64,000 nt of DNA from Alphaproteobacteria bacterium 65-37 (GTDB taxonomy: Bacteria > Pseudomonadota > Alphaproteobacteria > Reyranellales > Reyranellaceae), in NCBI GenBank assembly GCA_001897995.1, contig MKRV01000260.1, positions 93,332-157,331 of the forward strand, given 5' to 3'. This document shows, in pieces, positions 37,397 to 48,100 of the stretch; within the stretch, counting starts at the first letter, position 1, and each line of letters begins with the position of its first letter. The notes beneath the pieces were generated by a model, which was given only the letters and a program-made list of their open reading frames with translations, made no database searches and was not told the DNA's origin. The position numbers and the translations under genes were made by a program.

Positions 37397-37402
37397 GCCG
37401 CA

Positions 37403-38476
<1,074 letters not shown>

Positions 38477-39340
38477 TCAGACCGGATGTTTTCTCAGATG
38501 CGCCAATAGAAGATCGGTTGCCTTGGCCGGCGCCTGGTCCATGACGAAATGGCCGACATTGGGCAGCACTTCCATGGCAAAGGACGGCGCCACGAACTCG
38601 GCGGTGCCGTAGGCGGCATCGGGACCGACCGTGGCGTCGACATCGCCCCAGATATAGAGCGTCGGCACGGCAATGGTGCCGATATCGGCGGCCAGCCCCT
38701 TGTTCGAGCGATACCAGGCGAGTGCCGCCTCCAGTGCCTCGGGGTTGCCGAGGACGGAAAGATGCTCCTCCAGGGCCGCCGCCGGCACCCCCTGGCCGAA
38801 CAGGCCCTCGCGCAAGCGCCGCGCATTGTCGGCCAGCAGAAGCTTGGCCGTGTCAGGCTCGAGAAAGGCACGATGGTGGCGCGAGCGATTCTTCTGGTCG
38901 CCGCCCTCCTTCTGCAGAGCGCGCCGGAACGACGATGGATGCGGCCGCGACAGAATCGTGAGCGAGGCCAGCCGCTCGGGATGCCGCCCCGCGACGCCCC
39001 AGGAGACCTGGCCGCCCCAGTCGTGTCCGACCAGATGGAAGCGTTTGCCGTCATGGCCCGCCGCCGCCACGATCTCGATCGCGTCGGCGATCAGCTTGTC
39101 GAATGCATAGTTGGCGAGATCGGCGGGATCGGGCCGCGCGCCCGGCGAATAGCCGCGCTGGTCGGGCGCGACCGCGCGATAGCCCGCCGCGGCAAGCGCC
39201 GGCAGGGCGGCCCGCCAGCTGTATCGCGATTCGGGAAAGCCGTGCAGCAGCAGCACGAGCGGCCCACTGGCCGGGCCCGCGACATCCGCGGTGAATGTCA
39301 GGCCCGACCCTGTCTTTATGGCTGTGGTCTCGACGGTCAT
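38477..39340 (-). CDS. Alpha/beta hydrolase, epoxide hydrolase-like
   Basis: The 287-residue protein has the soluble epoxide hydrolase/haloalkane dehalogenase arrangement: LLLHGFPESRYSWR (oxyanion hole, 31-44), nucleophile Asp107 in LVGHDWGGQV, and His264 in NVGHFVMDQAP. An aspartate nucleophile points to epoxide or carbon-halogen cleavage and argues against esterase activity. The cap domain (about 135-210) shows the charged segment EGGDQKNRSRHHRAFL. There is no signal peptide. It follows the next hydrolase gene on the minus strand with a four-base gap, so the two are probably co-transcribed. Confidence 0.85.
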   Translation of the reverse strand: MTVETTAIKTGSGLTFTADVAGPASGPLVLLLHGFPESRYSWRAALPALAAAGYRAVAPDQRGYSPGARPDPADLANYAFDKLIADAIEIVAAAGHDGKRFHLVGHDWGGQVSWGVAGRHPERLASLTILSRPHPSSFRRALQKEGGDQKNRSRHHRAFLEPDTAKLLLADNARRLREGLFGQGVPAAALEEHLSVLGNPEALEAALAWYRSNKGLAADIGTIAVPTLYIWGDVDATVGPDAAYGTAEFVAPSFAMEVLPNVGHFVMDQAPAKATDLLLAHLRKHPV

Positions 39341-39344
39341 CCCG

Positions 39345-40238
39345 TCAGGTTACGCCATTCGCCTTGAACCAGGCGAGCGCGCGTTTCCAGCCATCCTCGG
39401 CCTGGTCCTTGCGATAGCTCGGACGATAGTCGGCATTGAAGGCGTGCGGCGTGTCGGGATAGGTCACGATCTCCGACTTCTTGGCTGCTGCGCTGCCGTC
39501 CTTCAGCGCCGCCCGCATCTTGTCGACCGACTCGTTGGGAATGCCGGAGTCGGCGCCACCGTAGAGACCGAGCACCGGACCGTGCAGGTCCTTCACGAGG
39601 TCGATCGGATGCTTGGGCGTCAGCGGTGTGGCATCGCCGACGACGCGGCCATACCAGGCGACGCCCGCTTTGACGGCCGGGCTGTGCGCGTCGTACAGCC
39701 AGGTGATGCGGCCGCCCCAGCAGAAGCCGGTGATGCCGAGCTTGGCCGTATCGGCCTTACCCTCGCCCTTGGCGAAGGCGACGGTCGAATCGAGATCGCC
39801 CATGACCTGCGCGTCCGGGACCTTGGATACGATCTCGCGCAGCAGCGCCTGCATGTCGGACTGAGACTTGGGATCGCCCTGGCGGAAGTAGAGCTCCGGG
39901 GCGATGGCGTAGTATCCCGCCTTGGCGAAGCGGCGGCACATGTCGGCGATATGGGCGTGCACGCCGAAGATCTCCTGCACCACCAGGATCGTGCCGAAGC
40001 CCGTGCCCGACGCCGGCATGGCGCGATACGCCACCATCTCCTTGCCGTCGGAGGTCTTCACCTTGACCTCGCCGGCGGTGAGCCCGTCGGCGGGCGTGAC
40101 GATCATCGTCTGCGCCTGCACCGGCTGAACCGACAGCGCAAAAGTGCTGCCGAGCGCCGCGCCGGTCGCGGTGGCCTTGAGCGCGCCGCGTCGCGACAGG
40201 CCTATGGTCTCGAGTGAAATCGTGCGATCGCCATCCAT
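39345..40238 (-). CDS. Dienelactone hydrolase family protein with Tat signal
   Basis: This is a 297-residue hydrolase of the carboxymethylenebutenolidase type. [12 protein letters not shown] (88-99), nucleophile Cys173 in [10 protein letters not shown] and His in DTPHAFNAD form the expected Cys-His-Asp site. The N-terminus has a twin-arginine-like leader (LSRRGALKA at 14-22, hydrophobic to about 43), so export through Tat is likely; most dienelactone hydrolases are cytosolic. The ATG at 40238 follows GGGAGG. The frame upstream of it is not conserved. The substrate is unknown. Confidence 0.88.
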   Translation of the reverse strand: MDGDRTISLETIGLSRRGALKATATGAALGSTFALSVQPVQAQTMIVTPADGLTAGEVKVKTSDGKEMVAYRAMPASGTGFGTILVVQEIFGVHAHIADMCRRFAKAGYYAIAPELYFRQGDPKSQSDMQALLREIVSKVPDAQVMGDLDSTVAFAKGEGKADTAKLGITGFCWGGRITWLYDAHSPAVKAGVAWYGRVVGDATPLTPKHPIDLVKDLHGPVLGLYGGADSGIPNESVDKMRAALKDGSAAAKKSEIVTYPDTPHAFNADYRPSYRKDQAEDGWKRALAWFKANGVT

Positions 40239-40309
40239 GTTCTTGCCTCCCGAAGCTTGAAAAAGCGCCGCAGAGCCTAGGCCGCAGGGCGAGGCGGCCA
40301 CAATCACAA

Positions 40310-41485
40310 TTAGGCGATGTGCTCCAGGGTGAGATACTCGGGGCTCTGCATTTCCATCAGGCGCGACACGGTGCGCTCGAATTCGAACGAACCATCGCCT
40401 TCGGGATAGAGCGCCGCCGGCGGCCCGGCGGCGGAGCAGACGAACTTCACCTTCTTTTCGTAGAAGGTGTCGATCATGGTCACGAAGCGCGTGGCCTTGT
40501 CGCGACTGTCGGGCCCCATCTTCGGGATGTCGGCGACGATGACCGTATGGAAGTGTTCGGCGATGCAGAGAAAGTCTGCGGCGCCCATCGGCTTGGCGCA
40601 CCAGTCGAGGAAATGCGCCATGGCCACGCCGGGCGCAGCGCGCGGGATCTCGACGTCGCGCCCTTGTGTGCGCAGCACGCGCGGCTCGCCGTCGGAACCG
40701 TCGCTCAACGCCCGGAAGGCTTCGTCCAGCTTGGCATTGGCCCAGGCGCCGAGCGGCGTCAGGTAGAGATCGAACTCGCGCATGCGGCCCATGCGATAGT
40801 CGTGGCCGCCGCCCAGTTCGAGAATCTCGAGCCGCTGTTTCAGGAGCTCGATGAAAGGCAGGAAGCGATCGCGCTGCAGGCCGTTCCGGTAGAGATCGTC
40901 CGGCGCGCGGTTGGAGGTGGCGATCACGGTGATGCCCTCCTCGAACAGGGTCTCGAACAGCCGGCCGAGGATCATCGCGTCGGCGATGTTGGTCACCTGG
41001 AATTCGTCGAAGCAGAGCAGCCGCGTCTCGGCGGCGATCTGCCGGGCGATCGGCACGATGGTATCGGCCTCGGGCGACGCGCCCTTGGCCGCCAGCTCCT
41101 CGCGGCGCGTGTGCAGGCGGGTCTGCACCTCGAGCATGAATTCATGGAAATGGACGCGGCGCTTCTTCGCGACCGGCGCGTCGGCGAAGAACAGGTCCAT
41201 CAGCATCGACTTGCCGCGTCCCACCGGTCCCCAGATGTAGAGGCCGTGCGGCCCGTTCGGCGCCTTGGGTGCGCGGCCGAAACCCAACCGTGCCAGGAGA
41301 CCCGCCGGCTTGGCAGGGTGGGCAGCCATCGCGACCAGCTGGTCGTAGACCGCCTGCAGGCGCAGCACGATCTTCTCCTGCACCGGGTCGGCATGGATTT
41401 CGCCGGCGGCGCGCCGCTCGGTGAGATTGGCGAGAGGCCCCTTCTTTGCACCCGAAGGGCCGGCCGAGGAGGAAACGGACTCCAT
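40310..41485 (-). CDS. zapE: Cell division protein ZapE, AFG1-type ATPase
   Basis: This is a 391-residue AAA-type ATPase of the ZapE/AFG1 (LACE1) family, which associates with the divisome in E. coli and is linked to inner-membrane protein quality control in mitochondria. The Walker A motif GPVGRGKS is at 86-93, the Walker [19 protein letters not shown] mid-protein, and FHEFMLEVQ and [16 protein letters not shown] are family blocks. It is divergent from fmt, with 50 bases between. Confidence 0.93.
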   Translation of the reverse strand: MESVSSSAGPSGAKKGPLANLTERRAAGEIHADPVQEKIVLRLQAVYDQLVAMAAHPAKPAGLLARLGFGRAPKAPNGPHGLYIWGPVGRGKSMLMDLFFADAPVAKKRRVHFHEFMLEVQTRLHTRREELAAKGASPEADTIVPIARQIAAETRLLCFDEFQVTNIADAMILGRLFETLFEEGITVIATSNRAPDDLYRNGLQRDRFLPFIELLKQRLEILELGGGHDYRMGRMREFDLYLTPLGAWANAKLDEAFRALSDGSDGEPRVLRTQGRDVEIPRAAPGVAMAHFLDWCAKPMGAADFLCIAEHFHTVIVADIPKMGPDSRDKATRFVTMIDTFYEKKVKFVCSAAGPPAALYPEGDGSFEFERTVSRLMEMQSPEYLTLEHIA

Positions 41486-41535
41486 TGAACCGCATACCTA
41501 GCTCACCGCCGCTTCGCTGCCTATAAGGTGCGGCG

Positions 41536-42486
41536 ATGAAGATTGCGTTCCTCGGCACCTCCGCCTTCGCCGTGCCCGCTCTGCGAGCCCTGGCCGAGGC
41601 CGGCCATGACATTGCTGCCGTCTATACCAGAGCCCCCAAGCCCGCCGGCCGCGGCCAGCAGGAACGTCGCACGCCGGTGCACGACCTCGCCGCCGAGCTG
41701 GGGCTCGCCGTGCACACACCGCGCAGCCTCAAGAGCGAGGAAGAAGCCACAGCCTTCAAGGCGCTCGATCTCGATGCCGCCGTCGTCGTCTCCTACGGCC
41801 ACATCCTGCCCAAGCGTTTTCTCGATGCGCCGGTGCTGGGCTGCATCAACATCCATGGCTCGCTGCTGCCGCGCTGGCGTGGCGCCGCACCGATCCATCG
41901 CGCCATCCTGGCCGGCGATGCCGAGACCGGCGTCACCACCATGCGCATGGACGAGGGCCTCGACACCGGCCCGATGCTGCTGGCCGAAAGCACGCCGATC
42001 TCCGCCGCCGACACGGCCGAAACCGTGCACGACCGGCTGGCGGCGCTGGGCGCGCGCCTGATCGTCTCGACGCTCGACGGGCTGATGCGCAACAGCATCG
42101 ACGCCGTCGCGCAGCCCGAGGAAGGCGTCACCTATGCCCACAAGCTCGGCAAGGAGGAAGGCGTCCTCGACTGGCGCCGGCCGGCGGCCGAGCTGGAGCG
42201 CAAGGTCCGGGCCTTTCATCCCTGGCCCGGCACCTCGTTCGAGGCCAATAGCGAACGCATCAAGGTGCTGGAGGCCTCGCTCACCCTGGCCGGTGGCGCG
42301 CCCGGAACGGTCGGTCTCGCGCGCGACGGCTTTCCGGTCGTGACCTGCGGCGTGGGCGGACTGAAGCTCCTGAAGCTGCAGAGACCCGGCAAGTCGGCGC
42401 AGCCGGCCGATGCTTTCCTGCGCGGCTTCGCGCTCGACGCCGGCACCGTGCTGGCGTCCCCCGCGGTCGTGCGGCTGCCGACCTGA
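41536..42486 (+). CDS. fmt: Methionyl-tRNA formyltransferase
   Basis: Fmt formylates initiator methionyl-tRNA with 10-formyltetrahydrofolate. The 316 residues have the N-terminal MKIAFLGTSAFAVPAL, the cofactor and catalytic residues Asn105, His107 and Asp143 (INIHGSLLPRWRGAAPI, MDEGLDTGPML), and the C-terminal tRNA-binding domain (about 205-310). The usual upstream partner def (peptide deformylase) is missing here; zapE stands in its place. truA follows within five bases. Confidence 0.97.
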   Translation: MKIAFLGTSAFAVPALRALAEAGHDIAAVYTRAPKPAGRGQQERRTPVHDLAAELGLAVHTPRSLKSEEEATAFKALDLDAAVVVSYGHILPKRFLDAPVLGCINIHGSLLPRWRGAAPIHRAILAGDAETGVTTMRMDEGLDTGPMLLAESTPISAADTAETVHDRLAALGARLIVSTLDGLMRNSIDAVAQPEEGVTYAHKLGKEEGVLDWRRPAAELERKVRAFHPWPGTSFEANSERIKVLEASLTLAGGAPGTVGLARDGFPVVTCGVGGLKLLKLQRPGKSAQPADAFLRGFALDAGTVLASPAVVRLPT

Positions 42487-42490
42487 CGCC

Positions 42491-43294
42491 GTGCCGCGCT
42501 ACAAGCTCACCCTCGAATATGATGGCGAGCCCTTCGTCGGCTGGCAGCGCCAGGACACCGGCCCTTCCGTGCAGGCCGCCCTCGAGGACGCCGTCTTCGC
42601 CTTCTCTGGCGAGCGGGTGACGGTGCACGGCGCGGGACGTACCGACTCCGGCGTCCACGCCCGTGGCCAGGTCGCGCATGTCGACCTCGCCGAGGACAAG
42701 CCAGTCGAGACCATCCGATCGGCGCTGAACTTCCACCTCAAGCCCAATCCGGTCGCCGTCCTGCTGGCCGAGCCGGTTGCAGCCGACTTCCACGCCCGCT
42801 TCTCGGCGGTCTGGCGGCGCTACCGCTACCGCATCCTCAATCGCCGCGCGCCGCCTGCTCTCGATCGTGGCCAGTTGTGGCACCTTGGCGTGCCGCTCGA
42901 CGCTGCGGCCATGGCCGATGCTGCCACGGTGCTGGTGGGCCGGCACGATTTCAACAGCTTCCGCTCGACCTCCTGCCAGGCGCCCTCGGCCGTGAAGACG
43001 CTCGACCTGCTCGAGGTCGGCCGCGACGGCGAGGAGATCCGAATCGAGGTCGGCTCCCGATCGTTCCTGCACAATCAGGTGCGCATCCTGGTCGGTACCC
43101 TGCAGCTCGTGGGTCGCGGCCAATGGAGCCGCGCCGATGTCGAGCAGGCGCTGGCCGCACGCGATCGTGCGCGCGCCGGCCCCACAGCCCCGCCGCAAGG
43201 CCTCTGCTTCATGGAGGTACGCTACGGTGAAGGTCGGCCGGGCTCAGGCGCCGGTGATCGGGACGATGCCGAGGAAGCGGTCGACGATCAGTGA
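42491..43294 (+). CDS. truA: tRNA pseudouridine(38-40) synthase TruA
   Basis: TruA makes pseudouridine at positions 38-40 of the tRNA anticodon arm. Read from the GTG at 42491, the 267 residues begin VPRYKLTLEYDGEPFVGWQRQ, with the catalytic Asp52 in GAGRTDSGVHARGQVAH and HNQVRILVGTL near the C-terminus. The frame is open upstream inside fmt, but homology begins at this GTG. The last about 22 residues after FMEVRYG are an uncharacteristic acidic extension that overlaps the 3' end of the opposing gene by 51 bases. Confidence 0.95.
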   Translation: MPRYKLTLEYDGEPFVGWQRQDTGPSVQAALEDAVFAFSGERVTVHGAGRTDSGVHARGQVAHVDLAEDKPVETIRSALNFHLKPNPVAVLLAEPVAADFHARFSAVWRRYRYRILNRRAPPALDRGQLWHLGVPLDAAAMADAATVLVGRHDFNSFRSTSCQAPSAVKTLDLLEVGRDGEEIRIEVGSRSFLHNQVRILVGTLQLVGRGQWSRADVEQALAARDRARAGPTAPPQGLCFMEVRYGEGRPGSGAGDRDDAEEAVDDQ

Positions 43295-43828
43295 CAGAAA
43301 GCGCGACGGCACCCAGTTCACCAGCAGCAGCGCTAAAGCGTGCAGCCAGTTGGCCTTCAGCACCGATCGCGTCACCGCGAGGAACCAGTAGAACAGGAGG
43401 CCATAGAGGCCGAGCTGGATCAGGATCGCGAAGGCGACGGGCAGGATCGAGGCCAGGATGACGGCGACCATCGCCACGATGGTGAGCGGCAGGTTCACCC
43501 AGTTGAGCGCTGCGATATAGCGCGGATAGTTGCCGAGCCAGGTCTGACGGCGCGCGATCTCGTAGAAGATGACCGGGAACAGCAGCCAGTCGACCGTGTA
43601 GCGCAACGCCTCGACGAAGACGATCTCCCAGCTGTCGGCCGTGGTGGTGACGTTGGCGTAGAGCATCAACATGATCACGACATAGAGCGGCGCCACCAGG
43701 ATCATGACCTTGAACGAACGCAGGCAGCTCTCGGCCGTGTTGTCGAAGTAGGACGGCGCCGCCGGATCGCGCTGCAGGAAGGCGACCGCCCCCTGCATGC
43801 CGCGGGCGATTTCCGCAGCGGTCAACAC
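43244..43828 (-). CDS. Integral membrane protein of unknown function
   Basis: I recognise no family with certainty. The 194 residues contain about four to five membrane helices (about 41-60, 78-90, 108-130, 131-152, 160-185), with a soluble N-terminus of about 35 residues (AAEIARGMQGAVAFLQRD) that resembles a small amphipathic domain. The start is uncertain: GTG at 43828 without a clear ribosome binding site, or the methionine at residue 11. It follows dapE closely on the same strand (21 bases) and converges on truA with a 51-base overlap. Confidence 0.72.
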   Translation of the reverse strand: MLTAAEIARGMQGAVAFLQRDPAAPSYFDNTAESCLRSFKVMILVAPLYVVIMLMLYANVTTTADSWEIVFVEALRYTVDWLLFPVIFYEIARRQTWLGNYPRYIAALNWVNLPLTIVAMVAVILASILPVAFAILIQLGLYGLLFYWFLAVTRSVLKANWLHALALLLVNWVPSRFLSLIVDRFLGIVPITGA

Positions 43829-43849
43829 TGGGTACTCGACATTGGCATG

Positions 43850-45037
43850 TCAGGCCGCGAAGTATCGATCGAGCACCGTTTCGTAGACGCGGGCCAGCGT
43901 CTTGAGGTCGGCGATCGCGCTCTTCTCGTCGACCTTGTGCATGCTCTCGCCCACCAGACCGAATTCCAGGACCGGACAGTAGCTGCGGATGAAGCGGGCA
44001 TCCGACGTGCCGCCGGTGGTCGAGAGCTCGGCTTCGACACCCGCGACGTCGCGGATCGCCCCGGCGACGAGGTCGCTCAGCGGCCCCGGCGGCGTGTAGA
44101 ACGACTCGCCCGAGACCGACACGTCGTACTCGATCGTGCCGTTGCCGCCGAGCACCGCATGGACGCGCTCGATGCGCTCCTTCAGATGCGCCAGCAGGGT
44201 CTTCGACGTCCACAGATCGTTGAAGCGGGTGTTGAAACGCGCGCGGGCGACGCCCGGGGCGATGTTGGTCGCCTTGTTGCCGACATCGACGGTGGTGAAC
44301 TGCAGCGACGTCGGCTGGAAATGCGTGCTGCCCTGGTCGATCGGCTCGCGCACCAGCGCCTCGATGATCGCCGACAGGCGATGGATGGCATTGTCGAGGC
44401 GCTCGGGATAGGCGACATGGCCCTGCACGCCGCGCACCGTCAGATCGACCGTCATGCTGCCGCGCCGACCGATCTTCATCATGTCGCCGAAACGCCGGGA
44501 GCTCGTCGGCTCGCCGACCACGCAGGCATCGATGGTCTCGCCGCGTTCGGCAAGGCGCTTCAACATCTTCACGGTCCCGTTGACCGCCGGCCCCTCCTCG
44601 TCACCGGTGATCAGGAGGCTGATCGACCCGCCGAAATCACGGCCACGGCGGCTGAGGAAGCGCTGGGCGGCATCGGTGAAGGCCGCGATCGCGCCCTTCA
44701 TGTCGGCCGCACCGCGGCCGAACAGGTAGCCATCCGACAGTTCCGCGGCGAAAGGACCGATGGTCCAGGACGAGAGATCGCCCACCGGCACGACATCGGA
44801 ATGACCGGCGAAGCAGAAGTGGCGGCCGCCGCTGCCGATCCGGGCATAGAGATTGGCGACATCGTCGGTGCCGGCCTGGCTGAAGTCCATGCGCTCGCAG
44901 TGGAATCCCAGCGGTTCGAGCGTGCGCTGCAGCAGTTGCAGGGCGCCTGCTTCCTTCGGGGTGACGCTCTCGCAGCGAACCAGGGCGCGCGTCAGGTCGA
45001 CGACATCTGTGATGTTGGAAGCCAGGGTATCGGGCAT
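43850..45037 (-). CDS. dapE: Succinyl-diaminopimelate desuccinylase
   Basis: DapE is a dizinc M20-type hydrolase in the succinylase branch of lysine and meso-diaminopimelate synthesis, needed for peptidoglycan. Of 395 residues, zinc and catalytic residues are visible at His79 (FAGHSDVVPVGD), Asp112 (RGAADMKGAIAAF), Glu147-Glu148 (TGDEEGPAVNGT) and a C-terminal histidine in GESMHKVDE; TTGGTSDARF is a family signature. The dimerisation domain spans about 190-300. Proximity to fmt-truA is a known alphaproteobacterial arrangement. Confidence 0.96.
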   Translation of the reverse strand: MPDTLASNITDVVDLTRALVRCESVTPKEAGALQLLQRTLEPLGFHCERMDFSQAGTDDVANLYARIGSGGRHFCFAGHSDVVPVGDLSSWTIGPFAAELSDGYLFGRGAADMKGAIAAFTDAAQRFLSRRGRDFGGSISLLITGDEEGPAVNGTVKMLKRLAERGETIDACVVGEPTSSRRFGDMMKIGRRGSMTVDLTVRGVQGHVAYPERLDNAIHRLSAIIEALVREPIDQGSTHFQPTSLQFTTVDVGNKATNIAPGVARARFNTRFNDLWTSKTLLAHLKERIERVHAVLGGNGTIEYDVSVSGESFYTPPGPLSDLVAGAIRDVAGVEAELSTTGGTSDARFIRSYCPVLEFGLVGESMHKVDEKSAIADLKTLARVYETVLDRYFAA

Positions 45038-45072
45038 GGGCGGACACTACATCCGCACCTTTGCAAAGAGAA

Positions 45073-45100
45073 GGGCGCCGGCTCAGGCCCGCCGGCGCCC
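45073..45100 (-). terminator. Hairpin between smc and dapE
   Basis: Arms GGGCGCCGGC (45073-45082) and GCCGGCGCCC (45091-45100) are perfect complements around an 8-base loop. On the minus strand the stem is followed by TTCTCTTT, and on the plus strand by AGTTTT. It lies 41 bases after the smc stop and fits an intrinsic terminator of smc. Confidence 0.7.
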
Positions 45101-45141
45101 AGTTTTCGAGAGGAAGATAGTCTTGCTTGCTTAAAGGAAGG

Positions 45142-48100
45142 TCACGCCACCAGCCGGTCGGCCTCCTGCAGGTTGACCGAGACGAGCTGGGAGACACCCT
45201 GCTCGGCCATGGTCACGCCGTAGAGGCGATCCATGCGCGCCATGGTGACGCGATGATGGGTGATGACCAGGAAGCGCGTGTCGGTGCGACCGGCGATCTC
45301 GTTCACCAGGCCGCAGAAGCGTTCCACGTTCAGATCGTCCAGCGGCGCGTCCACCTCGTCCAGTACGCAGATCGGCGCCGGGTTGGTCATGAACACCGCG
45401 AACAGAAGCGACAGGGCCGTCAGGGCCTGCTCGCCGCCCGAGAGCAGCGACATGACCTGCAGCTTCTTGCCCGGCGGGCTGGCATGGATTTCGAGGCCCG
45501 CCTCGAGCGGGTCCTCCGACTCGGTGAGCCGAAGCTCGGCCTTGCCGCCGCCGAACAGCTTGGTGAAGAGCTGCTGGAAGTGGCCGCTGACCTGTTCGAA
45601 GGCCGCGACGAAGCGCTCGCGACCCTCACGATTGAGGCTCTGGATGCCCTGGCGCAGGCGGCCGATGGCGGCGACCAGATCGTCGCGCTCGGTCGTCATG
45701 CCGGTTATCTGCTGCTCGAGCTCGTTGGCTTCTTCTTCGGCGCGCAGGTTGACCGCACCCATCGTCTCGCGCTCGTGCACCAGCCGCTCGAGCTTATGCT
45801 CGGCCTTGTCGAGCTCGGGCAGCTCGTCGAGCGTCTGGACTTCGGCCAGCGCCAGCACGCCGTCAGGCTCGCAACGCAGACGTTCGACGATGCGTTCGAC
45901 CACCGCCTCGCGATCCTTGGTCGCCTGCTCGACCAGGCCCTCGCGCCGCACGCGGCTTTCGCGTGCCTGCGCCATCTCGGTCTCCGCCTGCTTCAGGGCC
46001 TTGTCGGCCTCGCCGAGGCGGGTCTCGCCGATCGCCAGGCGGTCGGCCGCTTCCTGGCGGGCGAACTCGGCCTTGTCGATCTCGTCGGCCAGCGTCTCGC
46101 GCTTGGCCTCGAGCTCGGCCGGCTTGGCCTCCAGCTCGGCAATCGCCGCGGCGATCTGTTCGCGACGGGCGTCGAGCTCGACGATCTGACCGTCGGCGTC
46201 TTCCAGGCGCTTGGCCCAGCCCTCGTGATCCTGTGCGATCTGGGCCAGCCGCTCGGTCCGCATCGCGGCTTCGCGGGCAAGACGGCTGCACTGCGCTTCG
46301 GCTTCGACGAGGGCGGCGCGCAGTTCGGCGATGCGCGCGCGGAGCTGGCCGGCTTCGACGCGATCGGCCTGGCCGTCGGAGATCGACGACAGGCGCGCTT
46401 CGCGGAAGGTACGGCGCATCTCGACATCGGCGATGTCGCCCGTCACCTCGCCGCGAACCTGCTCGATGCCGGTGAGGCGCGTGCGCAGCTGATCGGTGCG
46501 GCGCGCCACCTCGGCGTGACGATCGCGCGCCTGCGTCGCCATGCGCTCGGCGGCGGCGATCGTCGACTGCGAGGCCCGCTCGGCGGCGCGCGTCGCTTCG
46601 CCGGCTTCCTGTGCCTTGCGGCGCGAGCCCTCGGCGATCTGTCGCTCGTGAGCACGGGCCTGCTCGACACAGGTCTGCTCGGCATCGCGCGCGGCGGCGA
46701 GCCAGATCTTCTCGGCATCGACACGGGCCTGCTCGGCCGTCTGCTCGACCACCACGCCGTCGATCTGCTGGCGGATATCGGCCAGCCGGTTGCGCTGGCT
46801 CAGCCGCACGGCGGCGGTCGAGGGCGCGCCGGCGCGCATCGTGTAGCCGTCCCAGCGCCAGACCGCGCCTTCGCGGCTGACCAGCTGCTGGCCGGGCTTG
46901 AGGTCGGCCTGCAGGGAAGCGGCCACGGCGTCGTCCTCGACGATGCCGATGAAGGCAATGCGACGGGCGAGCTCGGGCAGCGCCTTGACGTGCGCCGAAA
47001 GCGGCGTCGCCCCCTCCGGCAACGCCGGCGCATCGGCCAGCGGCTCGAGCGGTAGCCAGTGAACCGGCGCACCGCGATCGGATGAGGCTTCGAGCTCGTC
47101 ACCGAAGGCCGCACCCAGTGCCTTCTCGAAACCCGGCTCGACGGTCAGCGCGTCGAGCAGCGGCGGCCAGAGCGAATCGGCGGCCGACTTCAGGGCCGCA
47201 GCGACACCCGCTTCCTCGGCACGCAGCTTGGTCAGACGGGCATTGGTCTTCTGCAGGGTCTCGACGGCGGCGGCATGGCTCGCTTCGGCGGCCTGGCGCT
47301 CGGCCGCGCGGGCCCGCTCCATGTCCTGGCGTTCGGCTTCGGCCTTGGCGACCGCCGTGCGCGCGGCTTCGGACTCGTAGCGCTCGGCCTCGCGGGCCGC
47401 TTCGATCGCTTCCTGTCCCGTATAGCGGGCTTCTTCCAAGGCCACGCGGGCGGCCTCGAGCGCTTCCTCGACCTCGGGCAGCGCCGGCAGGCCGGCCAGT
47501 TCGGCCTCGAGCTGCTGCTGTTGCGCGGCGACCTCGTCGCGGCGCACGGTGAGGCGACGCAGGCGATCCTGCAGCTCGGAGAGTTCGCGGCCGACGCTCT
47601 GGCGCAGCGCCTCGTCGGCGGCGATCTGGCGGGTCAGCTGGTCGTGCTCCGTCTCGGCGGTGCTGGTCTCGGCCTGGGCCGTGTCGCGTGCCTCCTGGGC
47701 CGCCTCGGCACGATCCTCCTCGCCCACCTGCTCCTCTTCGAGCCGGGTCCGCTGGCTGTCGAGATCGGCGATGGCGGTCTCGGCGTCGCCCTTGCGGCCC
47801 TGCTCGCGGGCCAGATCCTGCTCGGTCTGCTGCAGGCGGGTCTCAGCCTCGTGCTGGGCTGCGGCGACGCGCTCGGCCTCGGCGGTGAGCGCATCGTGCG
47901 CCACACGCAGACGCTGCAGCGCGGCCGCCGCAGAGGCTTCGTCGTTGCGCAGCGGCGGCAGCGCGGTCGCCGCTTCGGCCTGCGCCGTAGTGGCGAGGCC
48001 CACCAGACGGGTGAGGTCGGCGACCTGGGCCTCGGTTTCCTTCAGGCGCTCGGCCGATTCGGCCAGCTCGCGCTCGGCGTTGGCGAGCTTCAGCGCCAGC

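Noticed and set aside
43209..44213. Open frame of 334 codons overlapping dapE and the membrane protein gene
   Set aside because: It runs in another frame across dapE, which has full catalytic motifs, and shows shadow composition.
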